This document shows, piece after piece, positions 1-5,855 of a stretch of 6,895 nucleotides of DNA. The stretch spans positions 1 to 6,895 of the forward strand of contig JAGWTX010000131.1 of NCBI GenBank assembly GCA_028875955.1, read 5' to 3'. The first letter of the stretch is position 1. Each line of letters starts with the position of its first letter. The notes beneath the pieces were generated by a model, which saw only the letters and a list, made by a program, of their open reading frames with translations, had not been told where the DNA came from and did not search any database. The translations under genes and the position numbers were made by a program. Source of the DNA: Bacteroidota bacterium. Its GTDB lineage: Bacteria > Bacteroidota > Bacteroidia > Chitinophagales > Chitinophagaceae.

Positions 1-1970
1 GAAAAGTGGCCGAACTGCTCACCAGTATTGGTTATGAGCCCTATATCAGCTTTAACGATCTTTCTCAGAAGAGTCCCAAAATCAAATCGGATAAAATCTA
101 TAAACTCGGGGTTGCCGGTTTTTGTTTTGCGAATATCATGCTCATGAGTTTCCCCGAATATTTCGGGATAGACAGCAAAGAAAACAGTTTATTAAGCCTG
201 TTCCGGTATGGGAATCTGATCCTGTCACTGCCTGTGTTTTTTTACAGTGCTTCTGAGTTTTATATCAGCGCCTGGAAAAGCCTGAAACATCGTTTTCTGA
301 ATATTGATGCACCGATTGTGCTGGCCGTTTGGGTTACGTTTGCACGCAGTGTATATGAAGTGCTGAGCGGAACCGGCGGAGGATATTTTGATTCGATGAG
401 CGGAATCGTGTTTTTTATGCTGGTCGGAAGGGTATTGCAGGATAAGACCTACCAGCAGCTGAGTTTTGAAAGGGATTATACTTCCTATTTTCCGATCGCT
501 GTCACCAAACTGATCGACAAAAAACCTGAAACCGTTGCCCTTCCTGATATTCAGCTGAATGACACCCTGCTGATCCACAATGAGGAATTGATCCCGGCCG
601 ATGGGATTATCACAAGAGGGAAGGCCCTGATCGATTATAGTTTTGTAACGGGAGAGAGCCTGCCGGTTGTAAAGGAAATGGGTGAGATCGTGTATGCCGG
701 CGGGAAACAGACCGGTAGTAATATCGAGATCCTGGTGATCAAAGAGGTTGCCCAAAGCTACCTGACCAGTCTCTGGAACCGGCAGGAAGAAACCGATACC
801 CATGAAAAGGAGCGGTCATTTGTACATCTGCTCAGCCGGTATTTTACCTGGATTGTATTCGGCATAGCCTTGCTTGGCGGTACATACTGGTATTTCCATG
901 ATCCTGCAAAAATAGCACCGGCTGTAACAGCTGTGTTAATTGTAGCCTGTCCCTGTGCGCTCTTATTAAGTAACACATTCACCAACGCCAATATTCTCCG
1001 CAGGCTGGGCAGAAACCAGCTCTATCTCAGGAACGCGCAGGTGATCGAGGATATCGCTTCAGCCGATTGCATCGTTTTTGATAAAACGGGTACACTGACC
1101 AGCGGCCGTTACCAGGATATCCAGTATGAAGGGGCTCCGCTTAGCAGACAGTTAAAAAAATCCATCGGGGCACTGGCGGCCCAGTCCACACACCCGCTTA
1201 GCAAAGCGATTGCCAATTGGGCAGGCGGCTCAGGTTCGGCTACCATTCTTGCCTACAGGGAAATTCCCGGAAAGGGAATCGAAGGAATTGTTTCCGGAGA
1301 CCTCATTTCATTGGGTTCCGCTTCTTTTGTAACCCATACTGAAGAAAAAGAAGCGGATGAGGGTTCAAGGGTATTTCTGTCTGTAGAAGAGGAAGTGCTG
1401 GGTAAATTTATTTTCCGGAACCATTACCGCAACAATCTTCCGGCCCTCATCAGCCGACTGTCCAAAAATTACCAGCTGGCGGTTCTCAGCGGTGACAATG
1501 CCGGTGAAAAAGCCTATCTCAGCGGTCTGCTCGGACCGGAAGCCATCCTGCTTTTTAATCAGCAACCGGCCGATAAACTGGAAGCCATCCGGGTATTGCA
1601 GGCGCAGGGAAGAAAGGTAATGATGGTTGGGGATGGCCTGAATGATGCGGGTGCGCTCCGTCAGGCGGATATCGGTATAGCCGTATCCGAAAACAATAAC
1701 AATTTTACACCGGCCAGCGATGCCATCCTGGCTGCGGAAAAACTTCCGGCCCTTTTTCGCTTTATCCAATTGTGCAAGGCAAACAAGCGCGTGATAGTCA
1801 TTGCTTTTGGCATATCCATATTATACAATATAATAGGTTTGTTTTTTGCGGTTCAGGGTGTTTTATCGCCCATTATCGCGGCAATACTCATGCCCTGCAG
1901 CAGTATCAGCATACTCCTGATTACTTACGGGATGAGTAATTACTTCTCCTATCGGTTAAGATTAAAATAA
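1..1970 (+). CDS. ccoI: Cbb3 oxidase assembly copper-transporting P1B-type ATPase CcoI (5' partial)
   Basis: This ATPase pumps copper across the inner membrane for the CuB centre of cbb3 oxidase. The frame is open from the window edge (first whole codon at 3), so the true start lies upstream; the GTG at 6 is an internal Val codon. About 655 residues are visible. Numbered from that GTG, the order is: the tail of a heavy-metal-associated domain (VAELLTSIGYEP, about 1-12); four hydrophobic segments (about 33-52, 65-85, 100-117, 125-143); the actuator motif TGES at 215-218; two more segments (about 280-325) with the metal-binding CPC at 315-317; the phosphorylation motif DKTGTLT starting at D359; the P1B-specific His-Pro at 396-397; GDGLND at 542-547; and two C-terminal helices ending in MPCSS (629-633). 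All catalytic motifs are intact. After CPC the sequence reads ALLLSNTF rather than the ALGLATP of ordinary Cu+ exporters. The cbb3 genes next door support CcoI over CopA. The missing part should be roughly 100-150 residues, carrying the rest of the metal-binding N-terminus (inference from family length). Confidence 0.95.
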   Translation, partial: KVAELLTSIGYEPYISFNDLSQKSPKIKSDKIYKLGVAGFCFANIMLMSFPEYFGIDSKENSLLSLFRYGNLILSLPVFFYSASEFYISAWKSLKHRFLNIDAPIVLAVWVTFARSVYEVLSGTGGGYFDSMSGIVFFMLVGRVLQDKTYQQLSFERDYTSYFPIAVTKLIDKKPETVALPDIQLNDTLLIHNEELIPADGIITRGKALIDYSFVTGESLPVVKEMGEIVYAGGKQTGSNIEILVIKEVAQSYLTSLWNRQEETDTHEKERSFVHLLSRYFTWIVFGIALLGGTYWYFHDPAKIAPAVTAVLIVACPCALLLSNTFTNANILRRLGRNQLYLRNAQVIEDIASADCIVFDKTGTLTSGRYQDIQYEGAPLSRQLKKSIGALAAQSTHPLSKAIANWAGGSGSATILAYREIPGKGIEGIVSGDLISLGSASFVTHTEEKEADEGSRVFLSVEEEVLGKFIFRNHYRNNLPALISRLSKNYQLAVLSGDNAGEKAYLSGLLGPEAILLFNQQPADKLEAIRVLQAQGRKVMMVGDGLNDAGALRQADIGIAVSENNNNFTPASDAILAAEKLPALFRFIQLCKANKRVIVIAFGISILYNIIGLFFAVQGVLSPIIAAILMPCSSISILLITYGMSNYFSYRLRLK

Positions 1971-1984
1971 CCTGAAAAAGGGAT

Positions 1985-1998
1985 ATGATACATGTCAT
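1985..1998 (+). promoter_or_regulatory. Distal FNR/CRP-family operator (candidate)
   Basis: The sequence is ATGAT-ACAT-GTCAT. It keeps the TGA-N6-TCA core of FNR/CRP-family sites (FNR consensus TTGAT-N4-ATCAA) and matches 10 of 14 bases with the proximal site. Its centre (1991.5) is 22 bp, about two helical turns, upstream of the proximal site's centre, so both dimers would bind the same face of the DNA. It overlaps a perfect 13-bp palindrome, TACATG-T-CATGTA (1989-2001), which is another way to read this stretch. Weaker than the proximal site when taken alone; its phasing is the best support. Confidence 0.5.
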
Positions 1999-2006
1999 GT
2001 ACCTGC

Positions 2007-2020
2007 TTGATGTATATCAT
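2007..2020 (+). promoter_or_regulatory. Proximal FNR-type operator upstream of ccoS
   Basis: The sequence TTGAT-GTAT-ATCAT differs from the FNR consensus TTGAT-N4-ATCAA only at the last base. It lies in the ccoI-ccoS gap, 50 bases before the ccoS start. Its centre (2013.5) falls at -41.5 relative to a start site at 2055, the position predicted from the -7-like box at 2043-2050. That is the classical class II activator position. In many bacteria cbb3 operons are activated by FNR/Anr/FixK-type regulators at low oxygen, so the placement fits the genes. The regulator itself is not in the window. Confidence 0.75.
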
Positions 2021-2042
2021 TATCCACTCCATGACCCAAAGC

Positions 2043-2050
2043 TAGTTTTA
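2043..2050 (+). promoter_or_regulatory. Candidate Bacteroidota-type -7 promoter element for the ccoS-NO-Q-P-G operon
   Basis: TAGTTTTA matches the Bacteroidota -7 consensus TAnnTTTG at 5 of its 6 fixed positions. If it occupies -12 to -5, transcription starts near 2055, giving an approximately 15-base leader before the ccoS ATG. No TTTG-like -33 element is seen around 2020-2025; instead the FNR-like site sits just upstream, as expected of a promoter that depends on an activator. Such short AT-rich boxes occur often by chance, so the call rests mainly on its spacing from the operator. Confidence 0.45.
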
Positions 2051-2069
2051 CAAAGTTTAAACACCCGCT

Positions 2070-2255
2070 ATGAGCGTAATCGTGGTTTTATTGTTCGCCA
2101 GTATTTCCGTGGCTTTCCTTTTTCTCATTGCCTTTATCTGGAGTGTCAGGAATGGACAATATGATGATGAGACCGCCCCCGCAATCAGGATCCTGTTTGA
2201 GGATGCACCGGTTGCACCCAAGGAGGAAAAACTGAGCAAACCGGTTGAAAAATGA
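2070..2255 (+). CDS. ccoS: Cbb3-type cytochrome oxidase assembly protein CcoS
   Basis: CcoS is a small inner-membrane protein required for cofactor insertion (haem b/b3 and CuB) into cbb3 oxidase; without it the enzyme assembles inactive. The 61-residue product has one N-terminal membrane helix (about 3-24). The family signature follows directly: NGQYDD at 28-33 and PAIRILFED at 37-45, in which the GQ-DD and P-RIL patterns are conserved. The tail after residue 46 is hydrophilic and Lys/Glu rich. The ATG at 2070 is the only start that keeps the whole helix and the usual length. It has no Shine-Dalgarno sequence. It is the first gene after the FNR-like promoter, 99 bases after ccoI and 52 before ccoN. 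A perfect AAGGAGG inside its 3' end (2220-2226) is not placed before any start codon. Confidence 0.93.
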   Translation: MSVIVVLLFASISVAFLFLIAFIWSVRNGQYDDETAPAIRILFEDAPVAPKEEKLSKPVEK

Positions 2256-2261
2256 CATAGC

Positions 2262-2297
2262 CTTCAAATTCATACGTATACAGTAAAACTTCAAATT
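2262..2297 (+). repeat. 9-bp direct repeat in the ccoS-ccoN spacer
   Basis: CTTCAAATT occurs at 2262-2270 and again at 2289-2297, 27 bases apart, in the 52-base gap between ccoS and ccoN. The second copy ends 10 bases before the ccoN ATG. Between them lies the 8-bp palindrome ATACGTAT (2272-2279). No function is known to me. Chance is possible in AT-rich spacer DNA. Confidence 0.35.
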
Positions 2298-2307
2298 GTT
2301 ATCATTA

Positions 2308-4431
2308 ATGCAACTAGAAAAATTCTACTACGACAACAAAATCGTCCAGCAGTTTGCTTATGCCACCGTTCTGTGGGGGGTTGTAGGCATGTTAGCCGGT
2401 TTATTGGCAGCCGTTCAGATCTATCTACCTGCCGCCAATTTCGGGTTACCCATGACGACTTTCGGGAGGGTTCGTCCCGTGCATACCAATGCTGTCATCT
2501 TTGCCTTTGTAGGTAACGGTATTTTTATGGGGGTGTATTATTCCCTGCAGCGTTTGTGTAAGGCGAGGATGTTTTCAGATACATTGAGTAAGATCCATTT
2601 TTGGGGATGGCAGCTGATCATCGTGGCTGCAGCCATCACCCTGTTGTCGGGATATACAACCGGTAAAGAGTATGCAGAACTGGAATGGCCGATTGATATT
2701 GCTATCACAGTGATATGGGTGGTATTTGGTATCAATATGTTTGGAACCATTATAAAAAGAAGGGAGAGCCATCTATATGTGGCAATCTGGTTCTTTATTG
2801 CAACCTGGGTTACGGTTGCCATGTTGCATATTGTCAACTCATTTGAGATACCCGTATCTTTTATGAAGAGTTACAGCTGGTATGCAGGTGTACAGGATGC
2901 ATTGGTACAATGGTGGTACGGTCATAATGCCGTAGCCTTCTTCCTGACCACGCCTTACCTGGGGGTCATGTATTATTTCCTGCCGAAAGCGGCAAACCGA
3001 CCTGTATACAGTTATCGCTTGTCCATCATACATTTCTGGGCCCTCATATTCATTTATATCTGGGCAGGTCCGCACCACTTATTGTATACCGCCCTGCCCG
3101 ACTGGGCACAGAGCCTGGGTGTGGTATTCAGCATCATGCTGATTGCACCTTCCTGGGGTGGTATGCTGAATGGATTGTTCACGCTTCGGGGCGCCTGGGA
3201 CAAGGTTCGGGAAGATCCTATCCTGAAATTCATGGTGGTTGCCATCACCTGTTATGGTATGGCCACTTTTGAAGGTCCCATGCTCAGCCTGAAAAGTGTA
3301 AATGCGATCACGCATTTTACCGACTGGACCATTGCGCACGTTCACGTTGGTGCACTGGGCTGGAACGGTTTCCTGACGTTTGGCGTATTGTACTGGCTCA
3401 TTCCCCGAATCTTTAATACCTCACTGTATTCCAAAAAACTCGCCACCACGCATTTCTGGATCGGCACCATTGGTATTGTCTTATATGTGATCCCGATGTA
3501 CTGGGCAGGATTTACACAGGCCATGATGTGGAAACAGTTTACCGCAGAAGGCACACTGAAATACCAGTTTCTGGAAACGGTAACCCATATCATACCCTTG
3601 TATGTTACCAGAAGCATTGGTGGTCTGTTATATCTCTCCGGTGTTTTTCTGATGGTCTATAATCTTGTAAAGACCGTGAAATCCGGCTCACTGATTGCCA
3701 ACGAAGCAGCAGAAGCGCCCGCATTACCCAAGCACATTGAAACACATGGTAAACAATACTGGCACAGATGGATCGAAGCCAGACCCATTCAAATGCTGGT
3801 GTTTAGCCTGATCGCAGTGGCCATCGGCGGTATCCTGGAACTGGTGCCCACTTTCCTCATCAAGAGCAATATCCCTACCATCACAGCTGTAAAACCCTAT
3901 ACACCGCTGGAATTGCAGGGAAGGGATATCTATGTAAGGGAGGGTTGCTACTTATGCCATTCTCAAATGATCCGCCCGTTCAGGGATGAAGTTGCCCGTT
4001 ATGGAGAATACAGCAAGGCAGGTGAATTTGTATACGATCATCCCTTCCAGTGGGGAAGTAAACGCACAGGACCCGATCTGGCAAGGATCGGCGGAAAGTA
4101 TCCCGACAGCTGGCATTATAACCATATGCTCGAACCTCAGAGTATGAGCCCGGGATCCATCATGCCCTCTTATTCCTGGATGCTGGATAATCCGATTGAT
4201 ACGGCTTCCACGCCAGCCAAGATCAGGGCCATGCAAACATTGGGTGTACCCTATCCGGCAGGTTTTGATAAGATAGCCAATCAGGCATTGATGACACAGG
4301 CTGCAGGTATACAGGCCCGTTTGAAAGCTGATAAAATCAATACGGCACCCAATAAGGAAATCATCGCGCTGATCGCCTATCTGCAAAGAATGGGAACGGA
4401 TATCAAATCCCAACCGATAGCGGCAAAATAG
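2308..4431 (+). CDS. ccoNO: Fused cbb3-type cytochrome c oxidase subunits I and II (CcoNO)
   Basis: This 707-residue protein joins the catalytic subunit CcoN (about 1-457) to the monohaem cytochrome c subunit CcoO (about 490-707). CcoN reduces O2 to water and pumps protons. It shows all six expected metal-ligand histidines: H59 (low-spin haem b, in RPVHTN), H206 (CuB, in WWYGH), H256 and H257 (CuB, in AGPHH), and H344 and H346 (haem b3 and haem b, in AHVHVG). Tyr250, six residues before the HH pair, corresponds to the Tyr that is cross-linked to a CuB His in cbb3 enzymes; E322 sits in the family FEGP motif. A hydrophilic linker (about 458-491) leads to a helix (about 495-518), then the CcoO motifs GRDIYVREGCYLCH (haem c site C547-x2-C550-H551), QMIRPF, WGSKRTGPDLAR, and M619 as likely axial ligand in SIMPSY. 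The ATG at 2308 is preferred; an in-frame TTG at 2296 would add only four residues. No internal stop or frameshift separates the halves. Such fusions are known in Bacteroidota. Confidence 0.96.
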   Translation: MQLEKFYYDNKIVQQFAYATVLWGVVGMLAGLLAAVQIYLPAANFGLPMTTFGRVRPVHTNAVIFAFVGNGIFMGVYYSLQRLCKARMFSDTLSKIHFWGWQLIIVAAAITLLSGYTTGKEYAELEWPIDIAITVIWVVFGINMFGTIIKRRESHLYVAIWFFIATWVTVAMLHIVNSFEIPVSFMKSYSWYAGVQDALVQWWYGHNAVAFFLTTPYLGVMYYFLPKAANRPVYSYRLSIIHFWALIFIYIWAGPHHLLYTALPDWAQSLGVVFSIMLIAPSWGGMLNGLFTLRGAWDKVREDPILKFMVVAITCYGMATFEGPMLSLKSVNAITHFTDWTIAHVHVGALGWNGFLTFGVLYWLIPRIFNTSLYSKKLATTHFWIGTIGIVLYVIPMYWAGFTQAMMWKQFTAEGTLKYQFLETVTHIIPLYVTRSIGGLLYLSGVFLMVYNLVKTVKSGSLIANEAAEAPALPKHIETHGKQYWHRWIEARPIQMLVFSLIAVAIGGILELVPTFLIKSNIPTITAVKPYTPLELQGRDIYVREGCYLCHSQMIRPFRDEVARYGEYSKAGEFVYDHPFQWGSKRTGPDLARIGGKYPDSWHYNHMLEPQSMSPGSIMPSYSWMLDNPIDTASTPAKIRAMQTLGVPYPAGFDKIANQALMTQAAGIQARLKADKINTAPNKEIIALIAYLQRMGTDIKSQPIAAK

Positions 4432-4468
4432 AAACAGTTTTTGTAACCGATCACTGAAAAAAACGAAA

Positions 4469-4630
4469 ATGAAATTCATCAATTATCTGGAAAAAATAAC
4501 GGGAGTCGACGTATACGCACTCAGTTCCTTTTCCATCTTCTTTGTTTTTTTTATTCTCATGACCCTATGGGCATGGAAGGCAGATAAAAAAATGATCGAA
4601 GAGATCAGTCACCTGCCCCTGGAAAATTAA
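4469..4630 (+). CDS. ccoQ: Cbb3-type oxidase subunit CcoQ (small membrane subunit)
   Basis: A 53-residue open frame lies exactly between ccoNO and ccoP, where ccoQ is found in canonical operons. The product starts MKFINYLEKITGVDVYALSS, has one strongly hydrophobic helix (about 17-36, rich in Phe and ending LMTLWAW), then a charged segment (KADKKMIEE) and a short tail ending PLEN. The helix followed at once by positive charges predicts a cytoplasmic C-terminus. CcoQ is a non-catalytic subunit that stabilises the complex, chiefly its contact with CcoP, in species where it has been studied. The sequence of this family is poorly conserved, so the assignment rests on size, one-helix topology and position. 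The ATG at 4469 follows an A-rich leader with no Shine-Dalgarno sequence, 37 bases after ccoNO. It is short enough for automatic gene callers to miss. Confidence 0.85.
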   Translation: MKFINYLEKITGVDVYALSSFSIFFVFFILMTLWAWKADKKMIEEISHLPLEN

Positions 4631-4646
4631 TTGCATCGTTTGTTTT

Positions 4647-5852
4647 ATGAATAAATATTCCGATATGAAACCTACTGCCTTACAGAAAGCCTGCGGGTAT
4701 TTTCTGCCGGTATTCCTGATCCTTTGCTGTATTGCCCCTTCCGGAGCATTTGCAGCAGGTCCGCCCGTACCTTCTGAAATGTCGAAACCCATGGCACAGG
4801 TGCTGATGTTGATCATTGTCGCCCTTGCATTAATGATCGCCCTGCTGGCGAATGTAGTCAATGGCGCAGCTCAGATCTATCTGCAAAAGATCAAGGAAAC
4901 ACGAAAAAACACAGGGAACGGACCTGGCGCCAAAACCCTCAGCCTGCTGGCGGTTTTACTGATCAGCAGCTCTCTTTTTGCCGCAGCTGACCCTGCAACG
5001 GCAACTGCTCCTGCAGCATCCGCCGATAGATACGGTGGTTTGTCTGCAACCTCATTTTATGCACTGATTTCTGTGATTTTTATAGAGCTGATCATCCTGC
5101 TCACACTTTTGTATAACCTGAAAATGCTGCTTGCCAAAGACCCGGTTGCGGTTAGCGCAAAAATACAAAAGGTCAAAACCTTTAGTTGGGCTAAATGGTG
5201 GGAAAAGATCAATAGTTTTCGTCCGGTACACGAAGAATCGAATATCGACCTCGGTCATGATTATGACGGTATCCGGGAATTGGATAACCGTCTGCCACCC
5301 TGGTGGCTCTATGGTTTCTATCTCTGTATTTTATTTGCATTCATTTACATCTACAGATTCCATATAGCCCATTCGGCACCCTTACCCAAAGAGGAATTGC
5401 AGATTGCCATGACACAGGCGGCAGCTGAGAAAGAGGAATACCTGAAAAATGCCGCCAGTAAAGTAGATGAAAATACCGTTACCTATCTGACAGACGCCGC
5501 TTCACTGGAAGCGGGTAAGAAAATATTTACCACCATTTGCATGGCCTGTCACCAGGCTGATGGCGGTGGTGGTGTAGGCCCCAATCTTACCGACCAGTAT
5601 TGGTTGCATGGAGGCAGTATCAAAGATATTTTTAAAACGATCAAATATGGCTGGCCCGAAAAAGGTATGAAAAGCTGGGAAGATGATTATTCACCGGTAC
5701 AGATCGCACAGATCGCCAGTTATGTAAAATCTTTGGGAGGAACCAAACCTGCCAAACCCAAAGAGCCACAGGGAACTTTATACCAGGAGGGCCCTGCAAG
5801 TCCGGTTGCCGATTCTGCCAAAACAGATAAAAAAGTAACCGCTGCCAATTGA
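4647..5852 (+). CDS. ccoP: Cbb3-type cytochrome c oxidase subunit III (CcoP), single haem c, extended N-terminus
   Basis: CcoP accepts electrons from the periplasmic donor and passes them to CcoO/CcoN. The 401-residue product contains, in order: a signal-peptide-like segment (about 17-37, ending GAFAAG); a long hydrophobic helix (48-77); a second signal-peptide-like stretch (96-114, ending LFAAAD) followed by an Ala/Thr/Pro-rich segment; a helix (135-164); the CcoP N-terminal signature HDYDGIRELDNRLPPWW (204-220) with its membrane helix (220-238); and one cytochrome c domain with C298-M-A-C301-H302 and the likely axial M341 in EKGMKSW. Proteobacterial CcoP has two CxxCH sites; only one is present here. 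The C-terminal tail from about 365 is Pro/Lys/Ala rich and looks disordered. The start may be ATG 4647 or ATG 4665 (6 residues shorter); both lack a Shine-Dalgarno sequence, and 4665 has the more A-rich leader. It begins 16 bases after ccoQ and ends 3 bases before ccoG, so cotranscription is likely. Confidence 0.93.
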   Translation: MNKYSDMKPTALQKACGYFLPVFLILCCIAPSGAFAAGPPVPSEMSKPMAQVLMLIIVALALMIALLANVVNGAAQIYLQKIKETRKNTGNGPGAKTLSLLAVLLISSSLFAAADPATATAPAASADRYGGLSATSFYALISVIFIELIILLTLLYNLKMLLAKDPVAVSAKIQKVKTFSWAKWWEKINSFRPVHEESNIDLGHDYDGIRELDNRLPPWWLYGFYLCILFAFIYIYRFHIAHSAPLPKEELQIAMTQAAAEKEEYLKNAASKVDENTVTYLTDAASLEAGKKIFTTICMACHQADGGGGVGPNLTDQYWLHGGSIKDIFKTIKYGWPEKGMKSWEDDYSPVQIAQIASYVKSLGGTKPAKPKEPQGTLYQEGPASPVADSAKTDKKVTAAN

Positions 5853-5855
5853 TAG

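Noticed and set aside
6..8. GTG at 6 as the true start of ccoI
   Set aside because: The frame is open upstream to the window edge, and the first residues are the end of a heavy-metal-associated domain whose beginning, with its CxxC, must lie outside the window.
225..803. A 192-codon open frame on the minus strand within ccoI
   Set aside because: It runs opposite to a gene with every catalytic P-type ATPase motif intact, has no recognisable domain, and its composition is that of an antisense shadow.
1971..2069. A rho-independent terminator after ccoI
   Set aside because: The palindrome at 1989-2001 is short with a one-base loop and has no following T-run, so it cannot form a normal terminator hairpin; read-through from ccoI remains possible.
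2220..2226. Perfect AAGGAGG that could be a ribosome binding site
   Set aside because: It lies inside ccoS coding sequence, about 80 bases before the ccoN ATG, and no start codon followed by a plausible frame lies at suitable spacing. It encodes Lys-Glu-Glu of the ccoS tail.
2296..2307. TTG at 2296 as the ccoN start
   Set aside because: The ATG at 2308 is 12 bases downstream and gives MQLEKFYYDN, which fits CcoN N-termini; the extension would add four residues without conserved content.
3952..4482. A 176-codon open frame on the minus strand over the CcoO part and into the ccoQ start
   Set aside because: It overlaps the highly conserved haem c domain of CcoO in antisense and shows no family motif or signal of its own.
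5131..5367. A 78-codon open frame on the plus strand inside ccoP
   Set aside because: It lies in another frame over the conserved CcoP signature and membrane helix, and shows no coding features of its own.
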